Below, piece by piece: positions 25,249-34,712 of a stretch of DNA of 64,000 nt. The stretch is from Commensalibacter papalotli (ex Servin-Garciduenas et al. 2014) (lineage in GTDB: Bacteria; Pseudomonadota; Alphaproteobacteria; Acetobacterales; Acetobacteraceae). How positions within the stretch are numbered: position 1 is the stretch's first letter; each line of letters begins with the position of its first letter. The notes under the pieces were generated by a model. The model ran no database searches. It was given only the letters and a program-made list of their open reading frames with translations, and was not told the DNA's origin. The position numbers and the translations under genes were made by a program. The stretch is from contig NZ_ATSX01000002.1 of NCBI RefSeq assembly GCF_000527695.1, positions 1 through 64,000 on the forward strand. Reading direction: 5' to 3'.

Positions 25249-26262
25249 ATGCTTGCCCACGAACCCCCCTCTGACGATCTTACAACCACAGAGGCTTTTC
25301 CTATTCGCCATGATTGGACCAAAGAGGAAGTAACCGCTCTTTTTGCTTTACCTTTACCTGAATTAATGTTCAGAGCCCAATCGGCACATCGCCTTCACTT
25401 TGACCCTACAAAAATACAAGTATCGACTCTGCTTTCTATTAAAAGTGGCGGATGTCCTGAAGATTGTGCTTATTGTCCCCAGAGTGCAAAACATGAAGAA
25501 AAAATCAAAGCTGATCGTTTAATGGCCGTTGATGAAGTTCTAAAAAGAGCACAAGAAGCAAAAGCCGAAGGCGCAACACGTTTTTGTATGGGTGCCGCCT
25601 GGCGTTCACCCAAAGATCATGATCTTGAAACTGTTTGTGCAATGATTGAAGGGGTCAAAGAGCTCGGCCTTGAAACTTGTGTTACCTTAGGCATGTTAAA
25701 TCTAGAGCAAACATTAAAACTTAAAAAAGCTGGGCTAGATTATTATAACCATAATTTAGATACTTCCGAAGAACATTACGAAAAGATTATCTCTACACGC
25801 ACCTATCAAGATCGTTTGGATACGTTGGCTTTTGTTCGAGATGCAGGCATCAAAGTCTGTTGTGGTGGAATATTAGGAATGAACGAGGATGAAATTGATC
25901 GTGCCAGCATGATTAAAAGTCTTGCAAATCTGCCTAAACATCCAGAAAGCGTTCCCATTAATTTGCTTATCCGAGTAAAAGGGACACCTTTGGAAAATGC
26001 CGAAACCATTGATCCTTTGGATTTTGTACGCACCATTGCAGTCACTCGCATCGTCATGCCAAAAAGTTACGTACGCCTTGCTGCTGGGCGCACAGAAATG
26101 AGTGCTGAAATGCAAACATTATGTTATTTAGCTGGCGTTAACTCGATCTTTCTTGGACAACGTCTATTAACCTGTCCTAATCCAGAAAAAAGCAGTGATT
26201 TAACACTGTTCAAGAAACTGGGATTACAAATCGCGGATCAAAACGTTAACGCATCTGTTTAA
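25249..26262 (+). CDS. bioB: Biotin synthase
   Basis: A 337-residue radical-SAM enzyme. The [4Fe-4S] cysteines are in [14 protein letters not shown] (around 63-76), with [23 protein letters not shown] (around 165-177) and the second-cluster residues [12 protein letters not shown] and RLAAGR downstream. Converts dethiobiotin to biotin. It stands alone, with no bioA, bioD or bioF adjacent. The 230-base upstream gap is AT-rich and shows no obvious BirA palindrome. Confidence 0.97.
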   Translation: MLAHEPPSDDLTTTEAFPIRHDWTKEEVTALFALPLPELMFRAQSAHRLHFDPTKIQVSTLLSIKSGGCPEDCAYCPQSAKHEEKIKADRLMAVDEVLKRAQEAKAEGATRFCMGAAWRSPKDHDLETVCAMIEGVKELGLETCVTLGMLNLEQTLKLKKAGLDYYNHNLDTSEEHYEKIISTRTYQDRLDTLAFVRDAGIKVCCGGILGMNEDEIDRASMIKSLANLPKHPESVPINLLIRVKGTPLENAETIDPLDFVRTIAVTRIVMPKSYVRLAAGRTEMSAEMQTLCYLAGVNSIFLGQRLLTCPNPEKSSDLTLFKKLGLQIADQNVNASV

Positions 26263-26267
26263 GTTAG

Positions 26268-26303
26268 AGGATCTTGATTAAAACCAAGATCCTGTTATTT
26301 TTG
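26268..26303 (+). terminator. Terminator after bioB
   Basis: 9-bp perfect stem AGGATCTTG / CAAGATCCT (26268-26276, 26285-26293) with an 8-base loop and a T-rich tail, starting 6 bases after the bioB stop. Confidence 0.85.
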
Positions 26304-26371
26304 TTATGGCTTGTTATTATGTGTTGATTATGAGTTATACCGCATTAATATATAATTATTTCTTTTAATAA

Positions 26372-26846
26372 ATGAAATTTGTCATGAAAAAAACTATACT
26401 TATTTTATCTTTTATTTCTCTTCCACTCACTGCGATAGCTACTGATAAATCAGAAAAGATGATTGATACAACTATTGATGCTGTTGTAAAGAAATTTGGC
26501 CCTAGTTTCTGTGATAAAACGATCAAAGGGCTTAGAGTAACAGCAAACCGTATACAGAATTGTTATCAACAAACCCCTAAAGACAGTAATGATTATGAGC
26601 AATGTATCTTGGGAGATGAAGTGCTTACCTCACATCATTCAACCAATGCGCGCCATCTCAGGAGCAATGGGGCAACCAAAGCCTCTTGATGATATGGCAT
26701 TTTACTCGACCGAAGCAATTCTTAACAGGGCCGACGAAATCAATGCTTATCCTAAATATAAAAACTTTACTGACAAACAAAAAACAGATTATCAGGAACA
26801 ATCTGTAAAAGCATTTTTTGATAAAGCAAATGCGAGTTGTAAATAA
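26372..26846 (+). pseudogene. Frameshifted small secreted protein
   Basis: Two overlapping frames make one gene. The first (from 26372, or ATG 26384) starts with the signal peptide MKKTILILSFISLPLTAIA and runs to about ILGDEV. The second carries on from about LPHIIQPMRAISGAMG to stop at 26846 (ending KAFFDKANASCK). A +1 step near 26622-26635 would join them into about 157 residues. After the break the first frame loses its sense and stops at 26689. Four cysteines across both halves fit a periplasmic protein. Either a real frameshift mutation or a sequencing error; no slippery run is visible. Family not recognised. Confidence 0.65.
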
Positions 26847-26853
26847 AGCCATT

Positions 26854-27330
26854 TCAGTTATTAATCGCAATGATACGAACCACTAATTTTTTAGGGTCTC
26901 TACAACTTTTATCTAAACAAATCCCAGAAAGCCAAATTTGACCACTGCCAAACATAATCCCTTGATAATTGGCAAATATCCCAACAAATTGTTGATCAGT
27001 CACAGCTTGCTTAATCTTAGGCGTTATGATTTTATCGTAATATTGAATAAATTGCTGTTGGTTTTGAATTGCTATGCGCTTGCCTTGGATATCTACTTTT
27101 AAAGGATATTTGACAACACCTGCCACAGCTTTTTTATTTTCTTGTGCAACATCTTTCTTTAATTGATCAATAAAGGCATGATATTTATCATGAGATCCAT
27201 ACAAGAAATCCAATCGAGCATTCATTTGCTCGGTTGTTTTAATCTCATCAGGTTGAAGCGCGAAAGCACTATAAGACAGTATTAACATACCTAAAAGTGC
27301 AAGAATTACTAGAGCAGTTTTTCTGATCAT
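26854..27330 (-). CDS. Secreted protein of unknown function
   Basis: A 158-residue protein with a clear signal peptide (MIRKTALVILALLGMLILSY, cleavage near SAFA). The mature part is helix-rich, then ends in a beta-strand segment YQGIMFGSGQIWLSGIC with two cysteines (GICLDKSC) that could pair. I do not recognise the family; the layout resembles small NTF2-like periplasmic proteins. Convergent with the frameshifted gene, 8 bases apart. Confidence 0.6.
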   Translation of the reverse strand: MIRKTALVILALLGMLILSYSAFALQPDEIKTTEQMNARLDFLYGSHDKYHAFIDQLKKDVAQENKKAVAGVVKYPLKVDIQGKRIAIQNQQQFIQYYDKIITPKIKQAVTDQQFVGIFANYQGIMFGSGQIWLSGICLDKSCRDPKKLVVRIIAINN

Positions 27331-27441
27331 TATCTTAGCCTACCAATCATACGCTTTATCACCTTTGCTATTTGCCAAAATATATTGCTATTAATCACTT
27401 TCATTATCGTTTTACCATGCTCTTGGCAAACTTCTGATTGA

Positions 27442-29667
27442 TTAAATATGGGCTTTCCAACGCAACAACCGCAAGGCATTCATTACAACACAGACACTAC
27501 TAAGCGCCATAGCTCCACCAGCTACCGCGGGACTGAGTAATCCAAAGACCGCCAAAGGAATACCGATAATATTATAGAAGAAAGCCCAAAACAAACCCTC
27601 TTTAATCCGCTTACGGGTTTTTTGAGCAATGTCTATGGTAGCGGCAACTAATCCTGGATGGTTACGCATTAAGACAACGCCTGCGACCTCAGCAGCAACA
27701 TCCGTGCCCTCTCCAATCGCAATACCCAGATCCGCAGCAGCCAAAGCAGGTGCATCATTAATCCCATCCCCAACCATTGCAACCGAGCGTTTTTGACCGT
27801 TTTTTTGACCTAATTTTACAATATAAGTCTGTTTATCTTCAGGACTTAAATTAGCATAAAATTCGTGTATCCCCACCGCATCAGCCACTTTTTGCGCGGC
27901 CTGTGCATTATCTCCTGTTAAGATGACAGCTTCAACCTGCTTGGCTTGTAACTCAGCAATAGCTTTTTTTGCCCCTTCACGAAGATGATCTTCAAAAGCC
28001 ACCCCGCCCAATAACTCATACTGGTTATTATGATAACGAACGAGCCAAGAAAGCGTTGCCCCTTGAGCATCCATAGGCAATAAATTTGCCGCCAGACCAA
28101 AACTTTCCAGCATTTTTTGGTTACCAAAAAGATAAGGGATTCCATCTATTAGGCCACTAATACCTCTACCTTGCTCTTTGATCACTCGAAAAGATTCTGG
28201 AGTAATTAAGCTTAAATTTTCCTCTTGTGCTTTATGAAGTAATGCCTTAGCCAAAGGGTGCTCACTACTTAAAGACAAACTGGCAGTCCACTTTAAAACC
28301 TGTAGTTCATTAAAATCTTTGGCTGGGACAACCAAAACAACCGATAATTTTCCTTGGGTCAGTGTTCCTGTTTTGTCAAATCCTACAACTTGAATATGCG
28401 CTGCTCTCTCTAAGGCTTCGGCATCACGAATTAAGATTCCCGAACGCGCCGCAGCCCCACATCCTGTAGCCAGTGCTGTTGGTGTCGCTAACCCCAAAGC
28501 GCAAGGACACGCAATTACTAAGACTGCTGCACTATGTAATAATCCTTCAACCAGATACCCATTCGCCCACCAACCAAAAAAAGTAATCAAAGCTACAATG
28601 ATAACAATAGGTACAAAAACAGCACTAATACGATCAACCAGTTTTTGAATAGGAGCTTTAGATGCTTGGGCATTTTCAACCAATTGGACAATGCTTGCTA
28701 GGCGCGTTTCTTTACCTGTTTTTTCCACCTGAATAACTAGTCGACCATTTGCATTCAAAGATCCCCCTGTAACACCATCTCCTTTGACTTTTTCAACAGG
28801 AACAGCCTCACCCGTCAACATTGATTCATCAACCGCACTTTCCCCTTCAGAAACAATACCATCACAAGGAATACGTTCACCTGGGCGCACAACAACAAAA
28901 TCACCCACCATCATTACATCACTGGATACAATTACCTCCTCATCATTCACAAGTTTACAAACAGTATCAGGACGCAATGCTTGTAATGCTCGGATAGAGG
29001 ATGCCGCTTTGTGACGGGCCCTTTTTTCCAACCAGTGACCAAACAGAATAAAAGTAATAATTAAAGAAGAACTCTCATAATATAAATGAGGCTCCATGTG
29101 CGTTGTGGGGGAAAAGTAATAATTTATTAGTAAAACTGTACTAAGAATCCAAGCAGCACTAGAGCCCAACGCAACCAGCAAATCCATATTCCCCGCACCT
29201 GCTTTAACTGCACGGAACCCTGCAACGTAAAAATGCCTGCCCAACCAAAACTGCACAGGGGTCGCCAACGCAAACTGTATCCAGCCCGGCAACATCCATC
29301 CTGGATGAACCATATCCATGATCATAGAAATGACCAAAGGCAATGAAAATGCCCCAGCTATCACCCATTGCCAAAAATCTTTGTTTTGATCAGATTCTGA
29401 ATGATCTTCTAATTTTTGTTCTGGATTAATCCATGTTGCTTTGTAGCCCGCATTTGTAACAGCAGTTTCTATTTCACCGATTTTTTGTTGCAATAACTTG
29501 GGATCATGCAAACCAACTCTGGCTTGCTCTAATGTTAAATTTACACTGACCTCATCTATCCCCTCAACTTTTTTGATTACTTTTTCAACACGCCTTACAC
29601 ACGAGGCACAGGTCATTCCTGAAATTGAAAAGTCAACCATTTGTGTCATAGAGGATTCATCAGACAT
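27442..29667 (-). CDS. copA: Copper-exporting P1B-type ATPase
   Basis: A 741-residue transporter with one N-terminal metal-binding domain (GMTCASC at 17-23), eight predicted spans, the TGE actuator loop ([11 protein letters not shown]), CPC in the membrane ([19 protein letters not shown]), the phosphorylation site [10 protein letters not shown], the SEHPLAKAL His-Pro motif, [11 protein letters not shown] and [20 protein letters not shown]. The CPC motif with the N and MSS residues of the last spans ([24 protein letters not shown]) indicates Cu(I) export. Divergent from copZ across 82 bases; no CueR-like palindrome was evident there. Confidence 0.95.
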   Translation of the reverse strand: MSDESSMTQMVDFSISGMTCASCVRRVEKVIKKVEGIDEVSVNLTLEQARVGLHDPKLLQQKIGEIETAVTNAGYKATWINPEQKLEDHSESDQNKDFWQWVIAGAFSLPLVISMIMDMVHPGWMLPGWIQFALATPVQFWLGRHFYVAGFRAVKAGAGNMDLLVALGSSAAWILSTVLLINYYFSPTTHMEPHLYYESSSLIITFILFGHWLEKRARHKAASSIRALQALRPDTVCKLVNDEEVIVSSDVMMVGDFVVVRPGERIPCDGIVSEGESAVDESMLTGEAVPVEKVKGDGVTGGSLNANGRLVIQVEKTGKETRLASIVQLVENAQASKAPIQKLVDRISAVFVPIVIIVALITFFGWWANGYLVEGLLHSAAVLVIACPCALGLATPTALATGCGAAARSGILIRDAEALERAAHIQVVGFDKTGTLTQGKLSVVLVVPAKDFNELQVLKWTASLSLSSEHPLAKALLHKAQEENLSLITPESFRVIKEQGRGISGLIDGIPYLFGNQKMLESFGLAANLLPMDAQGATLSWLVRYHNNQYELLGGVAFEDHLREGAKKAIAELQAKQVEAVILTGDNAQAAQKVADAVGIHEFYANLSPEDKQTYIVKLGQKNGQKRSVAMVGDGINDAPALAAADLGIAIGEGTDVAAEVAGVVLMRNHPGLVAATIDIAQKTRKRIKEGLFWAFFYNIIGIPLAVFGLLSPAVAGGAMALSSVCVVMNALRLLRWKAHI

Positions 29668-29749
29668 CTTTACTTCGTCCCGTTTTTATAGCTTAATATA
29701 CAAATAATTCTTATTATCATATTTATAATTTAATAACGGAGTTAAGATA

Positions 29750-29941
29750 ATGCAAACATATAAAGTTGAAGGTATGACCTGCCAACATTGTGCCAAAGCA
29801 GTTAAAGAGGCTGTTGAAGATCTTCCAAATGTTGATGAGGCAACTGTTAACTTAGATGCAAAAACCGTTACCGTAAAAGGAAATCCTGATCATGCAGCGC
29901 TTAAAGCTGCGATTGAAGAAGAGGGATATGAATTAGTTTAA
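29750..29941 (+). CDS. copZ: Copper chaperone, heavy-metal-associated domain
   Basis: A 63-residue single HMA domain with the metal-binding loop GMTCQHCAKAV (residues 8-18) and the usual beta-alpha-beta-beta-alpha-beta pattern. It would deliver Cu(I) to the CopA encoded divergently. A good Shine-Dalgarno (GGAG) precedes the ATG and a terminator follows at once, so it is a monocistronic unit. Confidence 0.9.
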   Translation: MQTYKVEGMTCQHCAKAVKEAVEDLPNVDEATVNLDAKTVTVKGNPDHAALKAAIEEEGYELV

Positions 29942-29948
29942 GCAAGAA

Positions 29949-29977
29949 AACCTCTTAAACTTTATTAAGGGGTTTTT
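29949..29977 (+). terminator. Terminator after copZ
   Basis: 10-bp stem AACCTCTTAA / TTAAGGGGTT with one G-U pair (29949-29958, 29965-29974), 6-base loop, five T residues. Confidence 0.88.
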
Positions 29978-30017
29978 ATTTCAAAAATAAAAAAATCAAG
30001 CTTTATACAGAACTACT

Positions 30018-30614
30018 TTAATACCTACGCTCTAGTAAACCAATTAAATGTTCTTTGATATTTAACCATTCACCAGCAACCACACTATACATCACTGTAT
30101 CCCGAATAGTACCATCTTTACGCAAAGCATCTCCGCGGATAATACCATCTTTTTTTGCACCTAACCGTTCAATTGCCCGTTGGCTTTTTAAGTTAAAAAT
30201 ATCCGTGCGCCATCCAACCGTTTTTGCTTGTAAATGCTCAAAAGCATATTCCAGTAACAACAATTTACAAATTGTATTCACGCTCGTTTTTTGCACTGAC
30301 TTGGCATACCATGTATATCCAATTTCCAATCGTTGAACATCTGGTAAAATATCATGATAACTAGTCGTTCCAATTACCTGTTTTTTTTCGCTATTAATCA
30401 CTGCAAAAGCAAAGCGTTTTCTTGTTTCTAATGCTGTTTGAATATAATGATTTACTTGAGAATAATGAGGGGTTGAGGTAATTCTTAGATTCCATAACTC
30501 ACCATCTTTACATGCTTGTTGCAATCCTTCTTCATGAACCAAAGATAATGGTTCCAGATGAATATTATTCTTTTGTAATTTTACAAAGGGATCAGGGAAA
30601 AATTGAGAATTCAT
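30018..30614 (-). CDS. GNAT acetyltransferase, RimJ/RimL type
   Basis: About 198 residues. Acetyltransferase_3 features: IHLEPLSLVHEEGLQ, RFAFAVINSEKKQVIGTTSYH, RLEIGYTWYAKSVQKTSVN and FNLKSQRAIERLGAKKDGIIR. Relatives acetylate N-termini of ribosomal proteins or small amines. The open frame reaches 30698, but ATG 30614 with AGG about 11 bases upstream matches family length, and the extra 28 residues are unlike the family. It looks unlike a ceramide synthase. Confidence 0.8.
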   Translation of the reverse strand: MNSQFFPDPFVKLQKNNIHLEPLSLVHEEGLQQACKDGELWNLRITSTPHYSQVNHYIQTALETRKRFAFAVINSEKKQVIGTTSYHDILPDVQRLEIGYTWYAKSVQKTSVNTICKLLLLEYAFEHLQAKTVGWRTDIFNLKSQRAIERLGAKKDGIIRGDALRKDGTIRDTVMYSVVAGEWLNIKEHLIGLLERRY

Positions 30615-30812
30615 AATAAAAGAACCTAATAATATTAAACATGAAATACGACGAAAAAATTTATAATCTTTGGTGCTTAAAACGCAATAAAGCAACAATC
30701 TTAGAAAGAGATTACAAACTCGTTCATTACCTTAGCAAGCAAATAGTTTGACGGCTTGATCTACACTTTATAACGTTCATTACTCTTGATCTTAAAGAAT
30801 ATTAGAATTAAA

Positions 30813-30851
30813 AAAAAGCCCCTTACCTAATACTAAGTAAGAAGCTTTTTT
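30813..30851 (-). terminator. Terminator of the lapA-pyrF-trpF operon
   Basis: On the minus strand the sequence forms AAAAAAGC..CTTAC / GTAAG..GCTTTTTTT, with a stem interrupted by a 2x2 internal loop. It lies 20 bases after the stop of the 119-residue membrane protein. The A and T runs on both sides make it potentially bidirectional. Confidence 0.8.
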
Positions 30852-30871
30852 ATTTGTCTTGATAAAATATT

Positions 30872-31231
30872 TTAAACCCAAGACGGCAAAGAACCAAAAT
30901 AGTACCAAAGCGTTATAACAACAGCTACAAACAAAAATCCTAATGCCATTGTTCCAAAGAATAAAACAGCTTGCACACCATCAGTATTTTTTATCTTTAC
31001 TGTATAGCCTGCTATTAAAAGAGCCCTCTGTATCTCAATAAATTTTTTATCGAACAAAGAATCATCTTTTAATGCAGTTGTAACTTGCCCCGATGAAGAA
31101 TGAACCTCAACAGATATCACCCCTTCTATATTCTTTATTAAGGCATTAACATTTTCAATGTTTAATTTTGAATTTTTACTCTCAATAAAAAACTCAATCG
31201 TTTTTAATGGATGACTAAGATCACTCTGCAT
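30872..31231 (-). CDS. Membrane-anchored HMA-like domain protein without CxxC
   Basis: A 119-residue protein. Residues 10-80 have the beta-alpha-beta-beta-alpha-beta layout of heavy-metal-associated domains (TIEFFIES, ENVNALIKNIEGVISVEVH, SGQVTTALKDD, KFIEIQRALLIAGYTVKI), but the metal-binding Cys pair is absent. One transmembrane span (about 87-111) follows, with a short tail PSWV. A strong Shine-Dalgarno (AAGGAG, 7-base spacing) and a 14-base gap after trpF place it in that operon. Function unknown; the HMA resemblance is from pattern, not search. Confidence 0.55.
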   Translation of the reverse strand: MQSDLSHPLKTIEFFIESKNSKLNIENVNALIKNIEGVISVEVHSSSGQVTTALKDDSLFDKKFIEIQRALLIAGYTVKIKNTDGVQAVLFFGTMALGFLFVAVVITLWYYFGSLPSWV

Positions 31232-31245
31232 TATATTGCTCCTTT

Positions 31246-31872
31246 TTAAAAATCAAAATTATTAATATTTCCAACAAACTCTCGAATTAAAGCATGATCT
31301 TTCTCACCTTTTTGACGTTCTACACCAGAGGATACATCAACAGCTCTAGCACCAGATTGTTTAATTGCTTGAGTAACATTCGTTGGTGTTAATCCCCCAG
31401 CCAATAACCAAGGCCGTGGCGCTTGCCATCCAGAGGTTAATTGCCAATCAAAAGTTCGACCATTTCCGCCAGGATGCAAATCAGATTGATGAGAGGGTGC
31501 TTCGATCACCAACCCATCAACGTCATAATTATCTGGAAGATCACAAACCGTTCGAATGCCCTGAGCCAACCATACAGGTAACCCAAAATGATTCCGAATA
31601 GTCTTAATCATTTGTGTTGATGTATATAACTGCAAAATATCCAAATGCACATGATCCAGCACTTTGGCAATATCGTCCAAAGTGGGTTTGACAAATAACC
31701 CTACTTTTAATAATCCATGATTTTTATAATCAGGCAACTGACGTGCTTGATCCAGAGTAATATACCTAGGTGAAGGTGGATAAAAGACTAAACCTGCCCA
31801 ATTTACATTAAGTTCTAAGAGTAAATCATAAGTTTCAGCTGTTTTGATGCCACAGACCTTAATCGCCGACAC
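31246..31872 (-). CDS. trpF: Phosphoribosylanthranilate isomerase
   Basis: A 208-residue TIM-barrel enzyme of tryptophan synthesis: SAIKVCGIKTAETYD at the N-terminus (catalytic Cys), GLVFYPPSPRYI, LDILQLYTS (QL-hydrophobic strand), LLAGGLTPTNV and ARAVDVSSGVERQKG at the phosphate-binding end. GTG 31872 is chosen: it matches family length, has AAGGG upstream, and lies 4 bases after the pyrF stop. The longer open frame runs inside pyrF. trpB and trpA do not follow here. Confidence 0.93.
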   Translation of the reverse strand: MSAIKVCGIKTAETYDLLLELNVNWAGLVFYPPSPRYITLDQARQLPDYKNHGLLKVGLFVKPTLDDIAKVLDHVHLDILQLYTSTQMIKTIRNHFGLPVWLAQGIRTVCDLPDNYDVDGLVIEAPSHQSDLHPGGNGRTFDWQLTSGWQAPRPWLLAGGLTPTNVTQAIKQSGARAVDVSSGVERQKGEKDHALIREFVGNINNFDF

Positions 31873-31876
31873 ATTG

Positions 31877-32581
31877 TTACCCTTGTAATTCCTGCATAAT
31901 ACGTTTTGCCATAGCCATAGGATTATCTGCTCTGGTAATTGGACGGCCAACCACGATCCAACTGGCACCTGCTTGATGGGCTTGTGATGGTGTCATGATA
32001 CGTTGCTGATCATCAGCAACCGCATCTTGCATGCGAATACCAGGAACAACTAAAATAACTTCCTCGCCCAAATGCTGACGTAAATATGAAACCTCTTGAG
32101 GAGAACATACCAGGCCATCTGCCCCTGCTGCCAAAGCCATTTTTCCCAATAATAACACCTGTTCTAAAGGAGAGGATTCAATTCCAATAGAATTTAAATT
32201 CTCTTGGGTCATGCTGGTTAACACCGTCACAGCCAGTAAAATGGGTTTATTTTCACTTGAGAAATGTTCATTAACTGCTTTTCGTGCAGCAGCAATCATA
32301 TCCTTGCCACCCGAAGCATGAATGGTAAGCATCGCAGGTTTCACAAGTGCCAAACTAGCAATTGCTGATGCAACTGTATTGGGAATATCATGAAGCTTTA
32401 GATCAAGAAAAATCTTTCTGCCTTTAGCTAGCTGCATTATAGCGTCAAAACCACAAGCATAGGTAAACTCCATACCGATTTTGATCATTTGACCCGTAGC
32501 ATCAGCAATTGCTGCCCATTTCTTTGCCTGAGTAAGGTCTTTGGTATCAAGCGCAAGGATTAATCCAGTATCTTTTGCCAT
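31877..32581 (-). CDS. pyrF: Orotidine 5'-phosphate decarboxylase
   Basis: A 234-residue TIM barrel with the catalytic DxKxxD segment FLDLKLHDIPNTVA (around 59-72), the N-terminal LILALDTKDL and C-terminal IVVGRPITRADNPM phosphate site. Final step of UMP synthesis. It lies 8 bases after lapA and is coupled to trpF. Confidence 0.96.
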   Translation of the reverse strand: MAKDTGLILALDTKDLTQAKKWAAIADATGQMIKIGMEFTYACGFDAIMQLAKGRKIFLDLKLHDIPNTVASAIASLALVKPAMLTIHASGGKDMIAAARKAVNEHFSSENKPILLAVTVLTSMTQENLNSIGIESSPLEQVLLLGKMALAAGADGLVCSPQEVSYLRQHLGEEVILVVPGIRMQDAVADDQQRIMTPSQAHQAGASWIVVGRPITRADNPMAMAKRIMQELQG

Positions 32582-32588
32582 TTTTTTA

Positions 32589-32975
32589 CTATTTACTTAA
32601 TGTCAATACTTCTGCATCTTTTTCTGCTGACTGCCCAATCACAGTAACAGAGTCTTGAGGTGCTTGAGCAGGGGTATGCCCAGGAACAGGTTGAGTTAAA
32701 TTATTAATATATTGCTCACGCAACTCATTTAATTTTTTCTCTAACTCTAGTATTTGTTTATTTGCCGCTCTCACTTTGCGCCACTGTTTTACCAGTGAAA
32801 TAAAAATCGTCAAAGCCCCAATCACAAAAGAAGCTAGACCTAATAATAAAGCGAAAATTCCAATAGATATCTTCCAACTTAGTAAAGGAAAATACATTTG
32901 TACAGGTTCTTCATTAAATAATAAAAAAACACCCAGAACCGCTAAAAACGGTACAACAATTATTAAACGCAACAC
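32589..32975 (-). CDS. LapA-domain membrane protein
   Basis: A 128-residue protein with two hydrophobic helices (about 1-20 and 38-64) separated by a short loop with NEEPVQMYFPLL, then a coiled coil (VRAANKQILELEKKLNELREQ, around 72-92) and a Pro/Gln-rich tail. This is the LapA/DUF1049 layout, associated with LPS assembly regulation in enterobacteria. Often precedes pyrF or trpF in alphaproteobacteria. Confidence 0.75.
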   Translation of the reverse strand: MLRLIIVVPFLAVLGVFLLFNEEPVQMYFPLLSWKISIGIFALLLGLASFVIGALTIFISLVKQWRKVRAANKQILELEKKLNELREQYINNLTQPVPGHTPAQAPQDSVTVIGQSAEKDAEVLTLSK

Positions 32976-33147
32976 TTACAAAGATCTCCTTAATTATTCA
33001 ATTAGGTATCGCTTACAAAATAGTATATAATATATCTTTGTAGATATATAAGCAATTTTTTATAAGAAAATTATAAATAGTAATCTTAAACTTTAAGAAA
33101 TCAATTTTAATCTCTATTATATTCAACAAAATAAAGATTTAAAAATT

Positions 33148-33438
33148 ATGAGCAAGATTATCCCCTTCGCAAAAACGATCAGTAAAAATAAACTATGGGC
33201 AACTGCTTTTTATCTTAAAGGGAAAAGATATGTGACAAATATCTATAGCTCTCATCAACAAGCTATAGAGGATTGTATATGGAGACAAAAAGAAGTTCAG
33301 GCCTACAAGCAACTTTTAATCAGTGCTCAACAACCCATCCCTGAATATTACGTTACCACCGTTCATCAATCAGAATTACCCAAGAATTGGAAGCCTTTAC
33401 CTGCTTTAGGTTTTTTATTAAAAACAAAATTATCGTAA
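33148..33438 (+). CDS. Small hypothetical protein
   Basis: A 96-residue basic protein (FYLKGKRYVTNIYSSHQQA in the middle; two Tyr in EYYVTTVHQ). No signal peptide, span or known motif. Supported as a gene by its isolated position before secB, base composition like its neighbours and lack of a better frame. Family not recognised. Confidence 0.45.
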   Translation: MSKIIPFAKTISKNKLWATAFYLKGKRYVTNIYSSHQQAIEDCIWRQKEVQAYKQLLISAQQPIPEYYVTTVHQSELPKNWKPLPALGFLLKTKLS

Positions 33439-33533
33439 AATAAATTCTTTAGTTTTAACTTAAGCGTAATTCTTGCTATATACCTAATAGAGAACAATTT
33501 ATACTACTACTATTATTAAGAGAAATAATTACC

Positions 33534-34016
33534 ATGCCTGACAATGAACAAACACTCCCAAAAACAAAATTATCAGACCTTATTCTTAAAACACAATATA
33601 TCAAAGAAATAAGCCTTAAAACGCCTGATGCTCCTCATATTTTTACAAATATGCCCTCTTCTCCGAATTTAACCGTTACTGTAGATGTCAATGCTCAACA
33701 GCTCATTGAAGGGGAAGCCAATTTTGATGTAACTGTTTTTATCTCTTGTGTTAGTACAAATCAAAATTCTCAAGATGAAGACGCGGTAACTATTTTTTCT
33801 CTACACCTACAATATGCTGCACTGGTTACTTTTCCAGCATTGGAAACTTCTAATCTAGAGGAACTTTTAATGGTGAATACACCTGATTTATTATTTCCTG
33901 AAATCAGAAATATAATTTTAAACACCACCAAAGATGCAAACTTACCCCCTGTTATTTTACAACGTATTGATTTTTACAATATGTGGAAAGAAAAAAAAGA
34001 AACTATCTCTGAATAA
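33534..34016 (+). CDS. secB: Protein-export chaperone SecB
   Basis: A 160-residue acidic beta-sheet protein. SecB signature segments are YIKEISLKTPDAPHIF, VTVDVNAQQL, FDVTVFISCV, LHLQYAALVTF and the LLFPEIRNIILNTTKDANLPPVIL region (around 120-143). It keeps preproteins unfolded and hands them to SecA. Single gene, upstream of a Nudix hydrolase gene. Confidence 0.92.
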   Translation: MPDNEQTLPKTKLSDLILKTQYIKEISLKTPDAPHIFTNMPSSPNLTVTVDVNAQQLIEGEANFDVTVFISCVSTNQNSQDEDAVTIFSLHLQYAALVTFPALETSNLEELLMVNTPDLLFPEIRNIILNTTKDANLPPVILQRIDFYNMWKEKKETISE

Positions 34017-34067
34017 AATTTTTAGGTATACCCCTCCCTTCTTATCATCATGACAGGATATGTAATT

Positions 34068-34652
34068 ATGACTGCAAACAAGATTATTGGCCAACCTGAT
34101 GCTGGAGGGATTACACCTATATCATCTAGAATTGCGTATGAAAATCGCTGGCTTAAAATACGAGAAGATATTATCAAATATCCTAATCATTTAGACGGAA
34201 TGTTCGGTGTTGTAGAGCGCAATGAATTTGCTGTTATTTTACCTTTGAACAATGAAAATAGCGAGAAAATGGTTACCCTTATTCGCCAGTATCGATACCC
34301 TGTTGGTGAATTTATGTGGGAATTACCTATGGGTATGTGGGAATTAAAACCTGATGCCACTCCTGAAATGGTTGCTGCTGGAGAATTAGAAGAAGAAACA
34401 GGACTTCGTGCAAAAAACATGATTCACGCAGGCAGTTTTTATCAAGGTGCTGGTTATTCTACCCAAAAAGGTCATGTATTCTTGGCAACAAATTTAACAC
34501 AGCACACAACAAAACGTGAAGCCACTGAACAAAATATGACTTGCCATACGGTACCATTAATACAATTTGAAAAGATGATAGAAACTGGTGAAATAAAATG
34601 TATGGTCACTATTGCTGCGTTTTGTTTATTGCGTAGTAAAAGATTAATTTGA
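34068..34652 (+). CDS. Nudix hydrolase (ADP-ribose pyrophosphatase-like)
   Basis: About 194 residues with a Nudix box: G then GELEEETGLRA (around 102-112), preceded by the ADPRase-like LIRQYRYPVGEFMWELPMG strand. Probably hydrolyses ADP-ribose or a nucleotide sugar. ATG 34068 is preferred over 34050 because AGGAT sits 9 bases upstream. It lacks neighbours that would indicate a substrate. Confidence 0.85.
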   Translation: MTANKIIGQPDAGGITPISSRIAYENRWLKIREDIIKYPNHLDGMFGVVERNEFAVILPLNNENSEKMVTLIRQYRYPVGEFMWELPMGMWELKPDATPEMVAAGELEEETGLRAKNMIHAGSFYQGAGYSTQKGHVFLATNLTQHTTKREATEQNMTCHTVPLIQFEKMIETGEIKCMVTIAAFCLLRSKRLI

Positions 34653-34712
34653 CATTTAAATTTTAATTTATAGTTTTCTAAGACACTTAATCTTAATAAA
34701 GGTATATAAAGT

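Noticed and set aside
26615-26640. Programmed +1 frameshift
   Set aside because: No slippery codon, rare stop context or stimulatory structure recognised; mutation or error is simpler.
26589-26846. Separate gene starting at 26589
   Set aside because: Its first residues are out of frame with the preceding signal-peptide gene; better explained as the second half of a frameshifted gene.
29668-29749. CueR operator between copA and copZ
   Set aside because: No dyad of the CueR type was visible in the 82 bases.
30018-30614. GNAT protein as bacterial ceramide synthase
   Set aside because: Motifs match RimJ/RimL and the gene is far from the Spt module.
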